Assembly: GCA_030141605.1 (NCBI GenBank)
Contig: JAQGDQ010000129.1
Location: 8,781-46,280 of the forward strand
Length of the DNA: 37,500 nt
Direction: 5' to 3'
Origin: Tubiluchus corallicola
Taxonomy: Eukaryota; Priapulida; Priapulimorpha; Priapulimorphida; Tubiluchidae
Position numbers and translations under genes: made by a program. Of this stretch, positions 28,012 to 37,500 are shown in pieces; within the stretch, counting starts at the first letter, position 1; the number at the start of each line of letters is the position of its first letter. The notes beneath the pieces are model-generated. The model had not been told where the DNA came from, ran no database searches, and was given only the letters and a program-made list of their open reading frames with translations.

Positions 28012-31000
28012 CTAAAGAAATTATAAACATAGCTTTAGATGATTAAAATACTCAATTTTAATGTGATAGAAAAACAGGGACAACCAATTATTTTGGAAAA
28101 TTGTGGATTATCATCAATTTAACGGCAACAAAAGGAGACCATTTACTTTATTTTTTAAAACTACTTTTCTGCTCAATAATTTTGTGTTGTCATTTTCTAA
28201 AGACAATTTTTAAACTGTTGTATTACTTCAAAAAACATAACTGGACATAAAATAACATTGCTGACACAACTGAGCATTACAAAATAAGTGCATACATCGA
28301 GCCAATAAAATTGGTGTAGAAATATTGGAATATAATAAATTTTCCTGGAGTACATACCTGGATTAATCCCAACCCAATCCCAACTCCTACAAATATTAAA
28401 GCGTGCTCTTTAATCCACTCATTCACAGACTCGAAACAGCCCTGAAATGTACAATTGCATTTACAATAAATGTTTTTAAAGTAGATTTTTCTTTTCAACA
28501 AATTAATTGCTTGCAAAATTACTATAACATATTTCCCAAATATTATGTAATCTCATTGTGTAATATTACATTTCTATACAACATATTCGTGTGGAAATGT
28601 TGACTGTTAGATAAAGTTTTATGCCATAACTATATCCAAACATAAAAATGACATAAATGTCTACAAAATCAGTACCTTGTTATGTCGTATTAATTTTTTG
28701 TAATTCTTTTTGTTATGCCAATACATTTTAAATTCCAGTTATTTCATTAACTTGTGGATTAAAAAACTGTGGATTTGCTCTATGTACATTCCTCTGCATT
28801 TGTGTACGTTACAATAAATTATAGTGGTGCTCCATAATGAAATATGCAATACAATTCAACTAGTAGAAATGAAAATTAATCTGCCACTTCCACTACACAA
28901 TTAGATAAATAATAGCCAAATTTAAAATTGTTAAAATAAAGAATACAGACTGTGATGTTATGCTTGGGCAATAACTATTACCCACTTGATTAAGACTGTT
29001 ACCTCTAGATGGCTCTAGTAGGTGATCACATGGAGTAAATATGTAGGTACCCAAATCAGGCATGCGCCATTTAGAGAGTTCTTTTTTAGCTGATGGAACT
29101 AACTGATTTGAAGTGATTTTTTCTTATTTTATATAGACCTTTATATATACCTTTATTATCATGTCTAACTAATTACGGAACATTTAGTAGGCCTGCTACT
29201 TCTTGCGACAAAGACCACTTAAATGACTGTTTAATTTGTGAAACTTCATAAGACTGCAAAACTACTAATAAAATGTTCAGTCGCTTACCGTTTCGGAGTT
29301 AGATTTGTTTATATCAGTCAAGTCCATGCATTGCTTCTCTGTCAAAGTCTTGAGTACCTCATCATTTAGTGTTTCTACAACATCAGCTTTACAACAAGAT
29401 GGCGGAATAAGCCAACCATTTTGTTTGACAGTCCACTTGGTGGTATAAGTGTAATCAGTGGCATCATTTACACCACAGCATTGAAACTGAAATACGACAA
29501 AGACATTTTGAATAAAAGTGGTCACAGACATCCCAACTTTCTGACAGACTTTTATTGGCAAAGAAGCCAACTTTTATTGATCAACTTTCCTTAACCAATA
29601 GGATTTCACTGAGAATGTAAAACAAAGGTTTCTCCTAGTAAAAAATGAAAAAAAGCTTAGTTGATGGTTTTTTAATAATGACACCTATTTTGGGATATTT
29701 CTAGAAACTACTGCACCTTCATTAAGTTACATCAGATGAATCAAATAGGGTTAAAAATAATCTTCTTGTGATTAAGTGTCTCTTTATTTTTGCTTATGTA
29801 TATACAGAGTGCTAATAAATTTTTAAAGGTTTCCACTCTTTCTATAAAAAGATCAGTATGATTTATTGATCACAATAAACCAATGTTGAGAATTTTGTTG
29901 GCAAATTTAGGAGTTTTGCTAGTAGATTTCAGTCATTAAGTAGGTCAGCACCCAAAGGGGAAGCAACATGACTTACCAAATATTGCACAGCATCCCACGA
30001 AGATGTTATGGGGTCGGAATTGTTTCCAGTATAGCCGTCCACTAACGTCATATTCATAAATTTCTTTAACTCTGTATCAACTTGTCCACGGAACACAGCA
30101 ACTGCAATTCCAGCAGCAATCTCCAAAATGAGGATTATGAGCAAAAACACGGCATACTGTGAAAAAATTTAAATGGCCACCATTAAGATAATTTAACCTT
30201 CTCTTATTAATTATAAAATTAAATTCTATGTATATGCCCAAAGTGTATATGCCCAAAAGATAGAAAAGTGTAATAATAACTTTTATCACATAAGTGTTTT
30301 CTGGGAAGCTATAAACCCTCTGTCTGTTATTTAGTTCACCACGGTTACTACAAACTGTCTACTGAAGTCTGTATAGTGTGTATTTTATTTTATGGAATAA
30401 TCAATGAAAATGCCTTCAGTTTGTGGTTTTGCAGCTTTTAGGCTGAGATGTTTCTGAATGTCGCTATTGTAGTGTGTCTTTCTCAACAGAAGTTGTCAGG
30501 TTGAAAACTGAGTCAAACTGGTTTCAATTTACATCCAAATAGGCTAAACTGGATGTTAGTTCTTTTTAAAAGCTGCCAGTGGGTTAGCCAGAGGAAACAG
30601 GTGGGTCCAAATAGAAACAAGAACAGAATGCCCCTCGTACACTAGAACCTCATTCTCTTTTTCTACTTCTCTTTGTCTCACTGCATGTTTGTCTCTCCAT
30701 TTACTTTTTTACCTTTACCTTACTACTACATGTTTCTTTTTCACATACAATCTCTCTTTCCCTTGTTTATCCCTTGTTTTACCTATAAACTATTATCAAT
30801 TACAAACTCCAAAAACTTCTATGAATAGCTTAATTGACTCACCTTTTGTTGTTTTATATGTAATATTTTTTGTACAAACATTTTGCAGATGTATCCTTGC
30901 CAAAAACCGGGTATTAACTAGCCACCTGCTTTACTCACCTTCATTTAATTATCGTAATTTCATGCAGGTGGCGCCACATAACAATGATGTTAAATTTTAA

Positions 31001-33054
31001 TAGATTTAATTTTAATAGAACTCAGAATCCTCTGCACTGCTAAAAAAACATCTTCATTGAAGTTATATGGCGTAGCAGTGTCTAGTTTTTTTGCTGGATT
31101 ACTGCTGCGTTTACCTGTCTGAAGGCAGATTTCTTTTATTTTAGAATTCTGCCTGCCCAATGTCTACAATAGACGTGACGGGCGTATGATGATGATGAAG
31201 TTATACGCTCCTTAGTAAATTTTTACACAGCATTAAATATCAGCAAATTTACGTAACATATCAGCTGTAACATGTCAGCAATTATGGCATACTTTTACCT
31301 CTATATATCTGTGTTTCTACCTTTTTGTCACGAGTGGCTTTGTTTGTGATTTTTTAACTATGATAACAGCGCGGTTTACTAAAGCTACAATAACTCTTAC
31401 CATTATAAGCAATGGTCTCAATTCTTTAATGGCCCCACAACATCCTAAGAACGCTATGATGAATGTTATAACTCCAGCGGCTATAAGCGTGTAAGCGGCA
31501 GCCTCTATGACACCAGGGGCATTAACACTTTGTATATCATCACCAATCTTTGTAAGATCTATGAAAGATGATTTGTCAACAAGAATCCAGATGCCTATGC
31601 CTAGAACCGTGCCACCAGCAAGCTGAAAAAATAGAGAACTACTGAAGACTGATCGTTGTAGTCCCAGAACCAAATACAATGTGATTTACAGAATTAGCAT
31701 TAAGTTAAACCACGTGCCATTCATAATATATCTTTGCTAAACTTTTGCATATAAATATCTATTGGCGTATTTTGTCAGAGTCAAACTCATCATTGAGCGA
31801 TCATAACTGGTTAACAGTTATTGCCATCTACTTTAAATCGAAGTGCATAAAGAAATATTTCAAACGTTTCAAAACTATTAACCGTGCAGAAGGAAAACGA
31901 GATTATATGGACACGCTAGCATGAGGTACGATGGTTTTAAATTTGATTAAATTCACTTTTTAAAGTTTTCTTTGCCATAAAATGCTCGCTGGCATGAATC
32001 ACATTTTTTCCATTTGCTTTATTTCTTCGGAGGCTGTTTCACTGCCGAATTTTACCTTCCAACTAGTAACTATTGTCGTACTAAAATTGTGACTGCGTGC
32101 CATAGTTATTCCAACTTCATTGACATTTTTCGAATTATGCATCGACATTTCTAAAGTTAAAAACTGGCGTCACTAACACTACAAAATGGCCAAGGTCATC
32201 CGTTATCAGCCAGTTTCAAGCAGAGCATTGTGAAGCCATAAAACGTGATGTCAAAGGCGGGCGTGGGCTCAGACGTGTTTTCGGCTGCGGAGTTAAATTG
32301 ATTGGTAAACAGCTTCTGGGAGGCTTCAAAGTAAGAAACCTACCGGATCTGTGTGTTATTTAGGAGATCCATGGCTCTTGTGTGACTAGCTGGTTTCGGT
32401 TCTGCCTAAACCTTTTTTTTCAATGTTATATAAATTTATATGGATGTTTGCGTATGTTTGAGTTGCTGTGGAATAAATAAATTCATAAATTCAATTCAAA
32501 TTCACCATCAATAGGTCATCATGTTTTTACAGCAACATTTTGCATACAATGAGGCCTGAATTGTAAACTTAAAAATGGTTAATCGTTCCATAAAAATCTT
32601 GTGTTCAAGGGTGACAGATCACCAAGAATCGCCGTTAGATGATAAAATTTTTAATTATTTTGCGGCAGTTTGATGACATTTTTTGTTGTGAATTAAATTC
32701 AAAACACTGGTACTCATTCAGTAAATGCGCAACTATTGAATTATTTTGATTTCAAGTAGCTAGGAAACTGAGAATGAGGGCTTAAATTACAATAACGCAA
32801 TTGAGTTCAAGCGCACCGTACCTGCAGCGGAGGTGAATCGAGTTCATATAACGTTTCTTTCTACAAGAGTAATCGATATAACGCAGAAAATCTATTAGGC
32901 TTTTTGCAACTGACGGCTCCACGCTTTTCATAAATTGAATTAAAACATTCCTTTGCAAATTAATGAGCAACAAATTCATACTTACGAAAAAAATAAAGTT
33001 GAATATAAACAGCATATATTTTGCACACGACGCCCCACAACTAAGATCCGCCAT
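27943..33054 (-). CDS. Tetraspanin (six exons, complete)
   Basis: Six exons totalling 822 nt give about 273 residues; every intron is phase 0. The product has four hydrophobic helices (~14-36, ~61-83, ~98-120, ~236-262) and a large extracellular loop with the family-defining Cys-Cys-Gly, a Pro-Pro-Ser-Cys-Cys motif, one further Cys (Lys-Gln-Cys) and a Gly-Cys before helix 4, that is six loop cysteines. Cys6 and Cys10 just before helix 1, and Cys near the other helix ends, are typical palmitoylation sites. Three N-x-S/T sites (NMT, NNS, NKS) lie in the large loop. Tetraspanins scaffold membrane microdomains with integrins and other partners. The C-tail ends SQNAAV with no Tyr-x-x-hydrophobic lysosomal signal, unlike CD63; it is closer in layout to CD9/CD151-type proteins, but the subfamily is not certain. 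Confidence 0.93.
28358..28441 (-). CDS. Tetraspanin exon 5
   Basis: Acceptor ACATTTCAG|, donor CAG|GTATGT, 28 codons. Gly-Cys closing the loop, then most of helix 4 (HALIFVGVGIGLGLIQ). Confidence 0.94.
29289..29486 (-). CDS. Tetraspanin exon 4
   Basis: Acceptor CGTATTTCAG|, donor ACG|GTAAGC, 66 codons. Starts Phe-Gln-Cys-Cys-Gly and contains Ile-Pro-Pro-Ser-Cys-Cys: the variable half of the large loop. Confidence 0.95.
29977..30156 (-). CDS. Tetraspanin exon 3
   Basis: Acceptor TTTTTTCACAG|, donor TTG|GTAAGT, 60 codons. Helix 3 (YAVFLLIILILEIAAGIAV) and the first part of the large loop. Confidence 0.93.
31068..31195. mobile_element. Short SINE- or LINE-end-like insertion in tetraspanin intron 2
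   Basis: A 128-bp segment bounded by the 10-bp direct repeat TGAAGTTATA (31058-31067 and 31196-31205), ending in an ATG/TGA triplet run, and containing an internal stem (AGGCAGA/TCTGCCT). This looks like a retroposed short element with a target-site duplication. No family recognised. Confidence 0.5.
31401..31622 (-). CDS. Tetraspanin exon 2
   Basis: Acceptor TATTTTTTCAG|, donor ATG|GTAAGAG, 74 codons. Completes helix 1 (LAGGTVLGIGIW), the small loop, and helix 2 with the conserved GCCGAIKE end. Confidence 0.94.
32986..33054 (-). CDS. Tetraspanin exon 1
   Basis: ATG at 33054 in context CAAAATGG; 23 codons (MADLSCGASCAKYMLF...), ending TTC|GTAAGT. Encodes the cytosolic N-tail and the start of helix 1. 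Confidence 0.92.
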
Positions 33055-33599
33055 TTTGAATTCTGAAAAATAAGAAAAACTTCTTCGTTAAACAGGATTT
33101 AAATTCACTTAGCATTTAAAATTTGGCCATCATGTAACTATATTCACAACTAACCTTAACACCATGCAGTCAGAAAAAGATCATACCATTCAAGGACTAA
33201 AAATGCAGCGAGTTGATGTTTTTAATACTAAGAGGAAATGTCTTAGCAAAACTGTCCAATATTTCAACCCAATATTTCAGCTTATACAACTTCAACGCAA
33301 CTGATATTACTTGACAGTACAATGCAAGATCAAGTGAGTTTGCATCCGTTACTAATGCACAATGACAAACAAACTATCATTGCAATCAACAGATCATAAC
33401 AGGGCCCTTGCTGTCATAGAAATATCGACTAGCAATCACACGAACAAACAGCTCATGGTTTTTCACATTACACAAATGATTATCTGCTGAAGTTGATATG
33501 CGCTTATGGCCCGATTCCAAAGTACTGGAAAACCCAATATGGAGTGATGTCTTAAAATTGCGCCATTTTATGTAAGAGAATGCACTCAGACAAATTACA

Positions 33600-33675
33600 A
33601 AGACAAGCAGGAAGGTAGATATGTAGACAGGCAGGTAGGTAGGTAGACAAGCAGATAGGTAAGTAGACAGGCAGT
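33600..33675. repeat. Degenerate GTAG/GCAG tetranucleotide tract
   Basis: Imperfect units of GGTA, GACA and GCAG upstream of the tetraspanin gene. Confidence 0.8.
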
Positions 33676-34221
33676 GGTCCTGCAAATTTTTTTCTAGCGC
33701 TTAAAATCATCGCTGCCCGCTGTCCACTGTCAAAGTGCTAATGCCCTTGTGTCTACTACTTAAGTGCCCATGTGACGTAAAACCTATGTACACAACTTAC
33801 TAAAACAAAATATGGAGGAAGTTAAACGATACATTGGTGCAGTTATAATGGACGTACCTAAAATCCAGCTTGAGTTTATGACGTACTCAATATTGAGCTC
33901 AACAAAAGTGTGCTTTAACTTTGCTTAAATTTTGTATTTGAAACAAAATGCGCTTATTGGATATTCGCCATTACAACTTTTTATTATTATTTACAATTAC
34001 GTTCACTGTTTCAGTTATGAAGTCACGTTTCATTATCAGCAGAGCAAACCTTAAGACATAATTGCTGAAAAACTACTAAGTGGGAAGATTGCCTTTATTT
34101 ACAACGTAGTTCCAATTGCTGCAGTTATTCATTTATTCCATGCAAAGTAACTGAAGCACTGGCTCACTGAGAGTCCTGGGTATATGCAGTAAATGACAGT
34201 TCAGGTTTACTGAGGTCCTGA

Positions 34222-34593
34222 TTATTCTGCAGTAACTGATAGTCCAGGTTCACTGAGACGTCTCTGCTTTCTGGCAGCTTTCTCGAGCAATACTTTTTCT
34301 TTAGAGGCGGCAGTTTCGCTAAGATGTCTAGATTTCTTAGTCGATGGTAAATTCATGAAATACACAGTGTTATAAGTCACACAATAGTTATCGGAACTGG
34401 TATCATGCGGGACTTCTGTCCCACTAGATGTGCTCGTAGACAATGAATGTCGTTTTGTATAGTTAGAAGTCTTTCGTTCCTCACGCAGCGATTTTTTGCT
34501 GATTCGCCTGTCTGGTGCTTGTGTTACCATCCACTCTGCGGATTTAATTCCAGTGCCAAACCCCATTCCCATGGCAATCACGGATTCAAACAC
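34222..34593 (-). CDS. Unrecognised open frame, possible terminal exon
   Basis: About 124 codons ending in TAA-type stop, longer than chance frames nearby. Begins without ATG (first Met eight codons in, 34572), so it may be a 3' exon. Composition is Ser/Lys/Arg-rich with phosphosite-like words (RRISKKS, RRLSEPG), a non-repetitive character and no membrane segment. No family recognised; could be chance. Lies ~1.2 kb upstream of the tetraspanin start on the same strand. Confidence 0.35.
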   Translation of the reverse strand: MFESVIAMGMGFGTGIKSAEWMVTQAPDRRISKKSLREERKTSNYTKRHSLSTSTSSGTEVPHDTSSDNYCVTYNTVYFMNLPSTKKSRHLSETAASKEKVLLEKAARKQRRLSEPGLSVTAE

Positions 34594-34642
34594 TCGTAAC
34601 AGGATTTATCAAAGAAAACATACATAAGAAACAGAGGGAAAT

Positions 34643-34882
34643 TTAGGTATTAATAATAGCAACGATTGTTGTCAAGTGAAGCAGCGATTCCATCATGTAT
34701 CTAGATGAATCTTCGCACAATAGTTTTATTTGGGTGTTTAAGGTGTAACTGAATTCCTTGTACTGTTTGTATCGCTCACATAATTTCTTTAGCTCTCTGC
34801 GCGGAGGTGTGCATTTTTTCACTTTTTGCACTCTGTCTGCAACTGAAGCCACTACTGGAATTGCTGAGTACGGCTGTTACCA
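34643..34882 (-). CDS. Unrecognised open frame, possible exon upstream of 34222-34593
   Basis: Reads VADRVQKVKKC, RRELKKLCERYKQYKEFSY, QIKLLCEDSSRYMMESLL: amphipathic, probably helical, charged, without repeats. A possible acceptor GGTAACAG| lies just before about 34882. A convincing donor joining it to the frame below was not found. Coding status uncertain. Confidence 0.3.
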
Positions 34883-36778
34883 GCATAAATTCATTTAATA
34901 GCAGCAAAAATGCGCAAGCGCTTTTTGAATTATGGCAGAGTTGTTGTTTACTTTTCAAATCCGGGCATGTGAACAATGTGTTAACGAATGGCAGCAGCTG
35001 TCAACTTTAATTTCAGTTACGAGTTTTTGCAAATTTAACGCATTAACGTTCGTTATTTATGGCCAGGGCAAATACTGCAGATTCACTCATTGCCACAATT
35101 GTAGGTCAGTATATGTATATCACCGGTAAGGCCTTCAATTCAGAAATGCTATTGAAATGTTGTGACGTTTAATACTACGTGTATATAACGTATCAGTAAT
35201 TACTTTACATAATGATGATTTAATTCGTTGTTGATTGCTTTTATTTTTTTACAGCTAGGAAACAAAATATAGTTCTACAGCAACGCTAAACCTTTAAATT
35301 TATTCTTTTTTAACTGCTATTAAACTTTCGAGAATTTTTCTTCAGAAAAAGCAAATAAAAATACTTTCAGTCTGGTCCTTTTAACTCTCCCAACAACAAG
35401 AACAAGGTTCTCGAAGTGGGTTTGCTAATTTTTATTTTAGCTTGTTTTTGTAATTTTTTGGGAATAGAATAATTGTCTTAGTTGACATACTATGTAGTTG
35501 AAACAAAGCTATTGAGAAGCATTTTTAATGGACAAAACAGTAAAACAGTGCTGACAACCGCTGGTTTTCATGATTGTCTTAGTTGTCTTAGTGTCTGTGT
35601 CTTAGTTGAACATGCTGTTTTGAAAATATTATTCAACATCCTATTCCTAGTAAGTGGCAAGTTTAGTGACACGGCTACTGGATGCACACAGTCGTTAGTG
35701 GTTATTAGAGACACTGTAATATAAATGTAGTTATTGCATGGAGCTGCCTGGGGGTAGCATTAATCGAATGAACATTAATCCCAAACGTAATTTCAGACAC
35801 ACGCGGAATTGTGGTACTCTATCAGTTTTGTAACATGACAAAAACATGAGTCAATTTTGCAGAAAGTCGTTACGAGTATCAGAATTGTGTATACAAATAT
35901 CTATTTTCAAATGATTGTGGCTTTGACGATAGTACTTGTGAAATGTTACGCATGCGTAGTCGTGCACGGGTGATACCATTTAATTACGTGGTATTGTTGC
36001 TTGTCCTCGTAATTATCCCACATCCCTAAATAATGAATTATACCGCAGGGTAGATTATATTAAAGCACGTAGCGGTACATGATATGATAGATGTATTAAA
36101 CATATTAAATTTTGCAACAATTATCGTGTTATAAAATCCGAATTTAAATCTTAAATATCTGCATGCACTGTTGTCGTAGGTCAGGATTAGTTGCAAATAC
36201 AAATTGGAGAGTTAATTTTTACACTTTATGCTTGTTATGACTGTTGAAAAGACGCCAAGTTTCTCATCGCTGTCTGCTGTTTCGATACAACAGAAATCCA
36301 AATACTTGGTTTATTCTAAAGGAAAATTTTAATACAAATCGTTGTCATAGCACGGAGAACAAAAATTTTGCAGTTTTCTTCTTTCAACCTCCAAAACTTA
36401 ATCACTACTCTCCTCACCCGCGCAACTATATACCGCACAGTTTGCTCGCTCTAATGTTCTAACATCTGTCGCGTTTTCTGGCTTAGAAGAAAAACGTTCT
36501 CTTTTGTCCGAAATATTAATTCTTTCACGATTTCGATATCGCAATAAAATAGACGGCTTAGGAGATGATGTTAGATTCTGTTTTATAAAAATCAATCACA
36601 GTATCTCGATATCCTATCGGATATCATTTTCACGTGACATTGATACTAAACAAGCGATTGAAGATAAAAATCTACAAAATTGCAGCATAATACTCATCTC
36701 GATTTCTGTAGCGCCTTGTTATTATTGTCATATTGTTATTATTGTGTATATACACAATATGTTATACATATACATTAG

Positions 36779-36786
<8 letters not shown>

Positions 36787-36820
<34 letters not shown>
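36787..36820. repeat. (TA)n microsatellite
   Basis: About 17 TA units, just after the perfect palindrome ATTGTGTATATACACAAT at 36741-36758. Confidence 0.95.
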
Positions 36821-36824
<4 letters not shown>

Positions 36825-37500
36825 TATTGCATAATTATAGTTCAAGCTGTTTTGACAAATATATTTTAAGTACTAATAATTATAACAATTTGAATTGATT
36901 TTATTCAAAATAATAATAATAATAATGCTGCAGTTTAAGTCGACAATGTTAGCAAAATTGATCAATATCGTTTCAACATTTCCTATATAGATAACACTCC
37001 CATCCCTAGTCTAACAGTAGCAGTAACTGTTGTTGCCATTGGAAGTCACTTAGTTGAACGATTTGTGGTCCATATCAGATAATGACCTGCCACCTGAAAC
37101 CTTGACAATAATAACTATACGTTACAGCAGTTGAGATGAGCATTATGCTGCAATTTTGTTTAAAATAACTACAATTAACTGTTTCCTGTGACTATCATAA
37201 CAAAAGTTTACAACTAGCAAGGTAACTGTTGTATGCCTACATGTGAAAGCCTGGCAATGCACGTGAGAAGTAATTAGCATTGCTGATTTGAAAAATATTT
37301 ACAAAACCTTTCATACAGAAGTCTCACTGTACAGTGGTTAATAGCAAAGTGGACACGACATGTGCTTAGCGATCGAATTTGAGCAATGCCAAGTCTTGCG
37401 AAAAATAAAAAAACACAAGTGTTTCTATAATTATTTAACGCACAGAAGACTAAATTAATGTGTTAGATTCAATAGACGGTTTGTAATTCAAGATCAAAAG

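Larger units (their letters stand above)
33055..37500. other. Upstream flank of tetraspanin gene to window end
   Basis: Apart from the two doubtful open frames, this 4.4 kb shows no recognisable gene. It holds the tetraspanin promoter (no clear TATA box), an 18-bp palindrome at 36741-36758 and a (TA)n tract. Confidence 0.55.

Noticed and set aside
34807-35040. Plus-strand open frame opposite the 34.8-kb region
   Set aside because: Protein-like in composition but with no recognisable family, and it competes with the minus-strand frame; neither can be chosen by eye, and this one has weaker context.

Overview
This is nuclear DNA of an AT-rich animal genome, probably an invertebrate. Genes are split by GT-AG introns and lie between long intergenic stretches full of microsatellites and retroelement fragments. 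There is no operon structure and nothing bacterial. The families present (SLC10 transporter, EGF-repeat extracellular protein, tetraspanin) point to a metazoan, but I cannot fix the phylum.

Layout. (1) 154-3244, minus strand: the first two coding exons of an SLC10 (sodium/bile-acid cotransporter family) gene whose remaining exons lie beyond the left edge. A decayed second copy of each exon sits inside the intron between them, next to a 570-bp mosaic of 5-bp and 7-bp repeats. (2) 3245-8082: intergenic, no convincing gene. (3) 8083-21884, plus strand: one complete gene of 17 exons for a secreted protein of about 968 residues with 17 EGF-like domains. A tyrosine-rich YYAP repeat block lies after the first EGF. 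From the fourth domain on, most EGF domains carry an unusual His/acidic/Tyr insert of the type GHGHEHDYY. All its introns are phase 1. The middle of the gene is a tandem array of a ~630-bp unit (two live EGF exons plus one dead one). Further decayed EGF exons and an 810-bp two-motif satellite lie in its introns. (4) 21885-27942: intergenic, with a 5'-truncated non-LTR retrotransposon that has a perfect 16-bp target-site duplication, two hammerhead-ribozyme-like motifs on opposite strands, a long polypurine tract, a degenerate LINE C-terminus and a perfect 32-bp palindrome. (5) 27943-33054, minus strand: a complete six-exon tetraspanin gene of about 273 residues, all introns phase 0. (6) 33055-37500: mostly non-coding; two minus-strand open frames near 34.2-34.9 kb may be exons of an unrecognised gene.

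The genes do not form an obvious pathway. The item most worth study is the EGF gene. Its protein has no visible membrane anchor, a Tyr-rich repeat, and ten or more EGF modules with His-rich loops. That composition suggests an extracellular matrix, adhesive or metal-binding structural protein, and the locus records repeated birth, death and recombination of single-domain exons. All exon boundaries were assigned by eye from splice signals, reading-frame continuity and family motifs.
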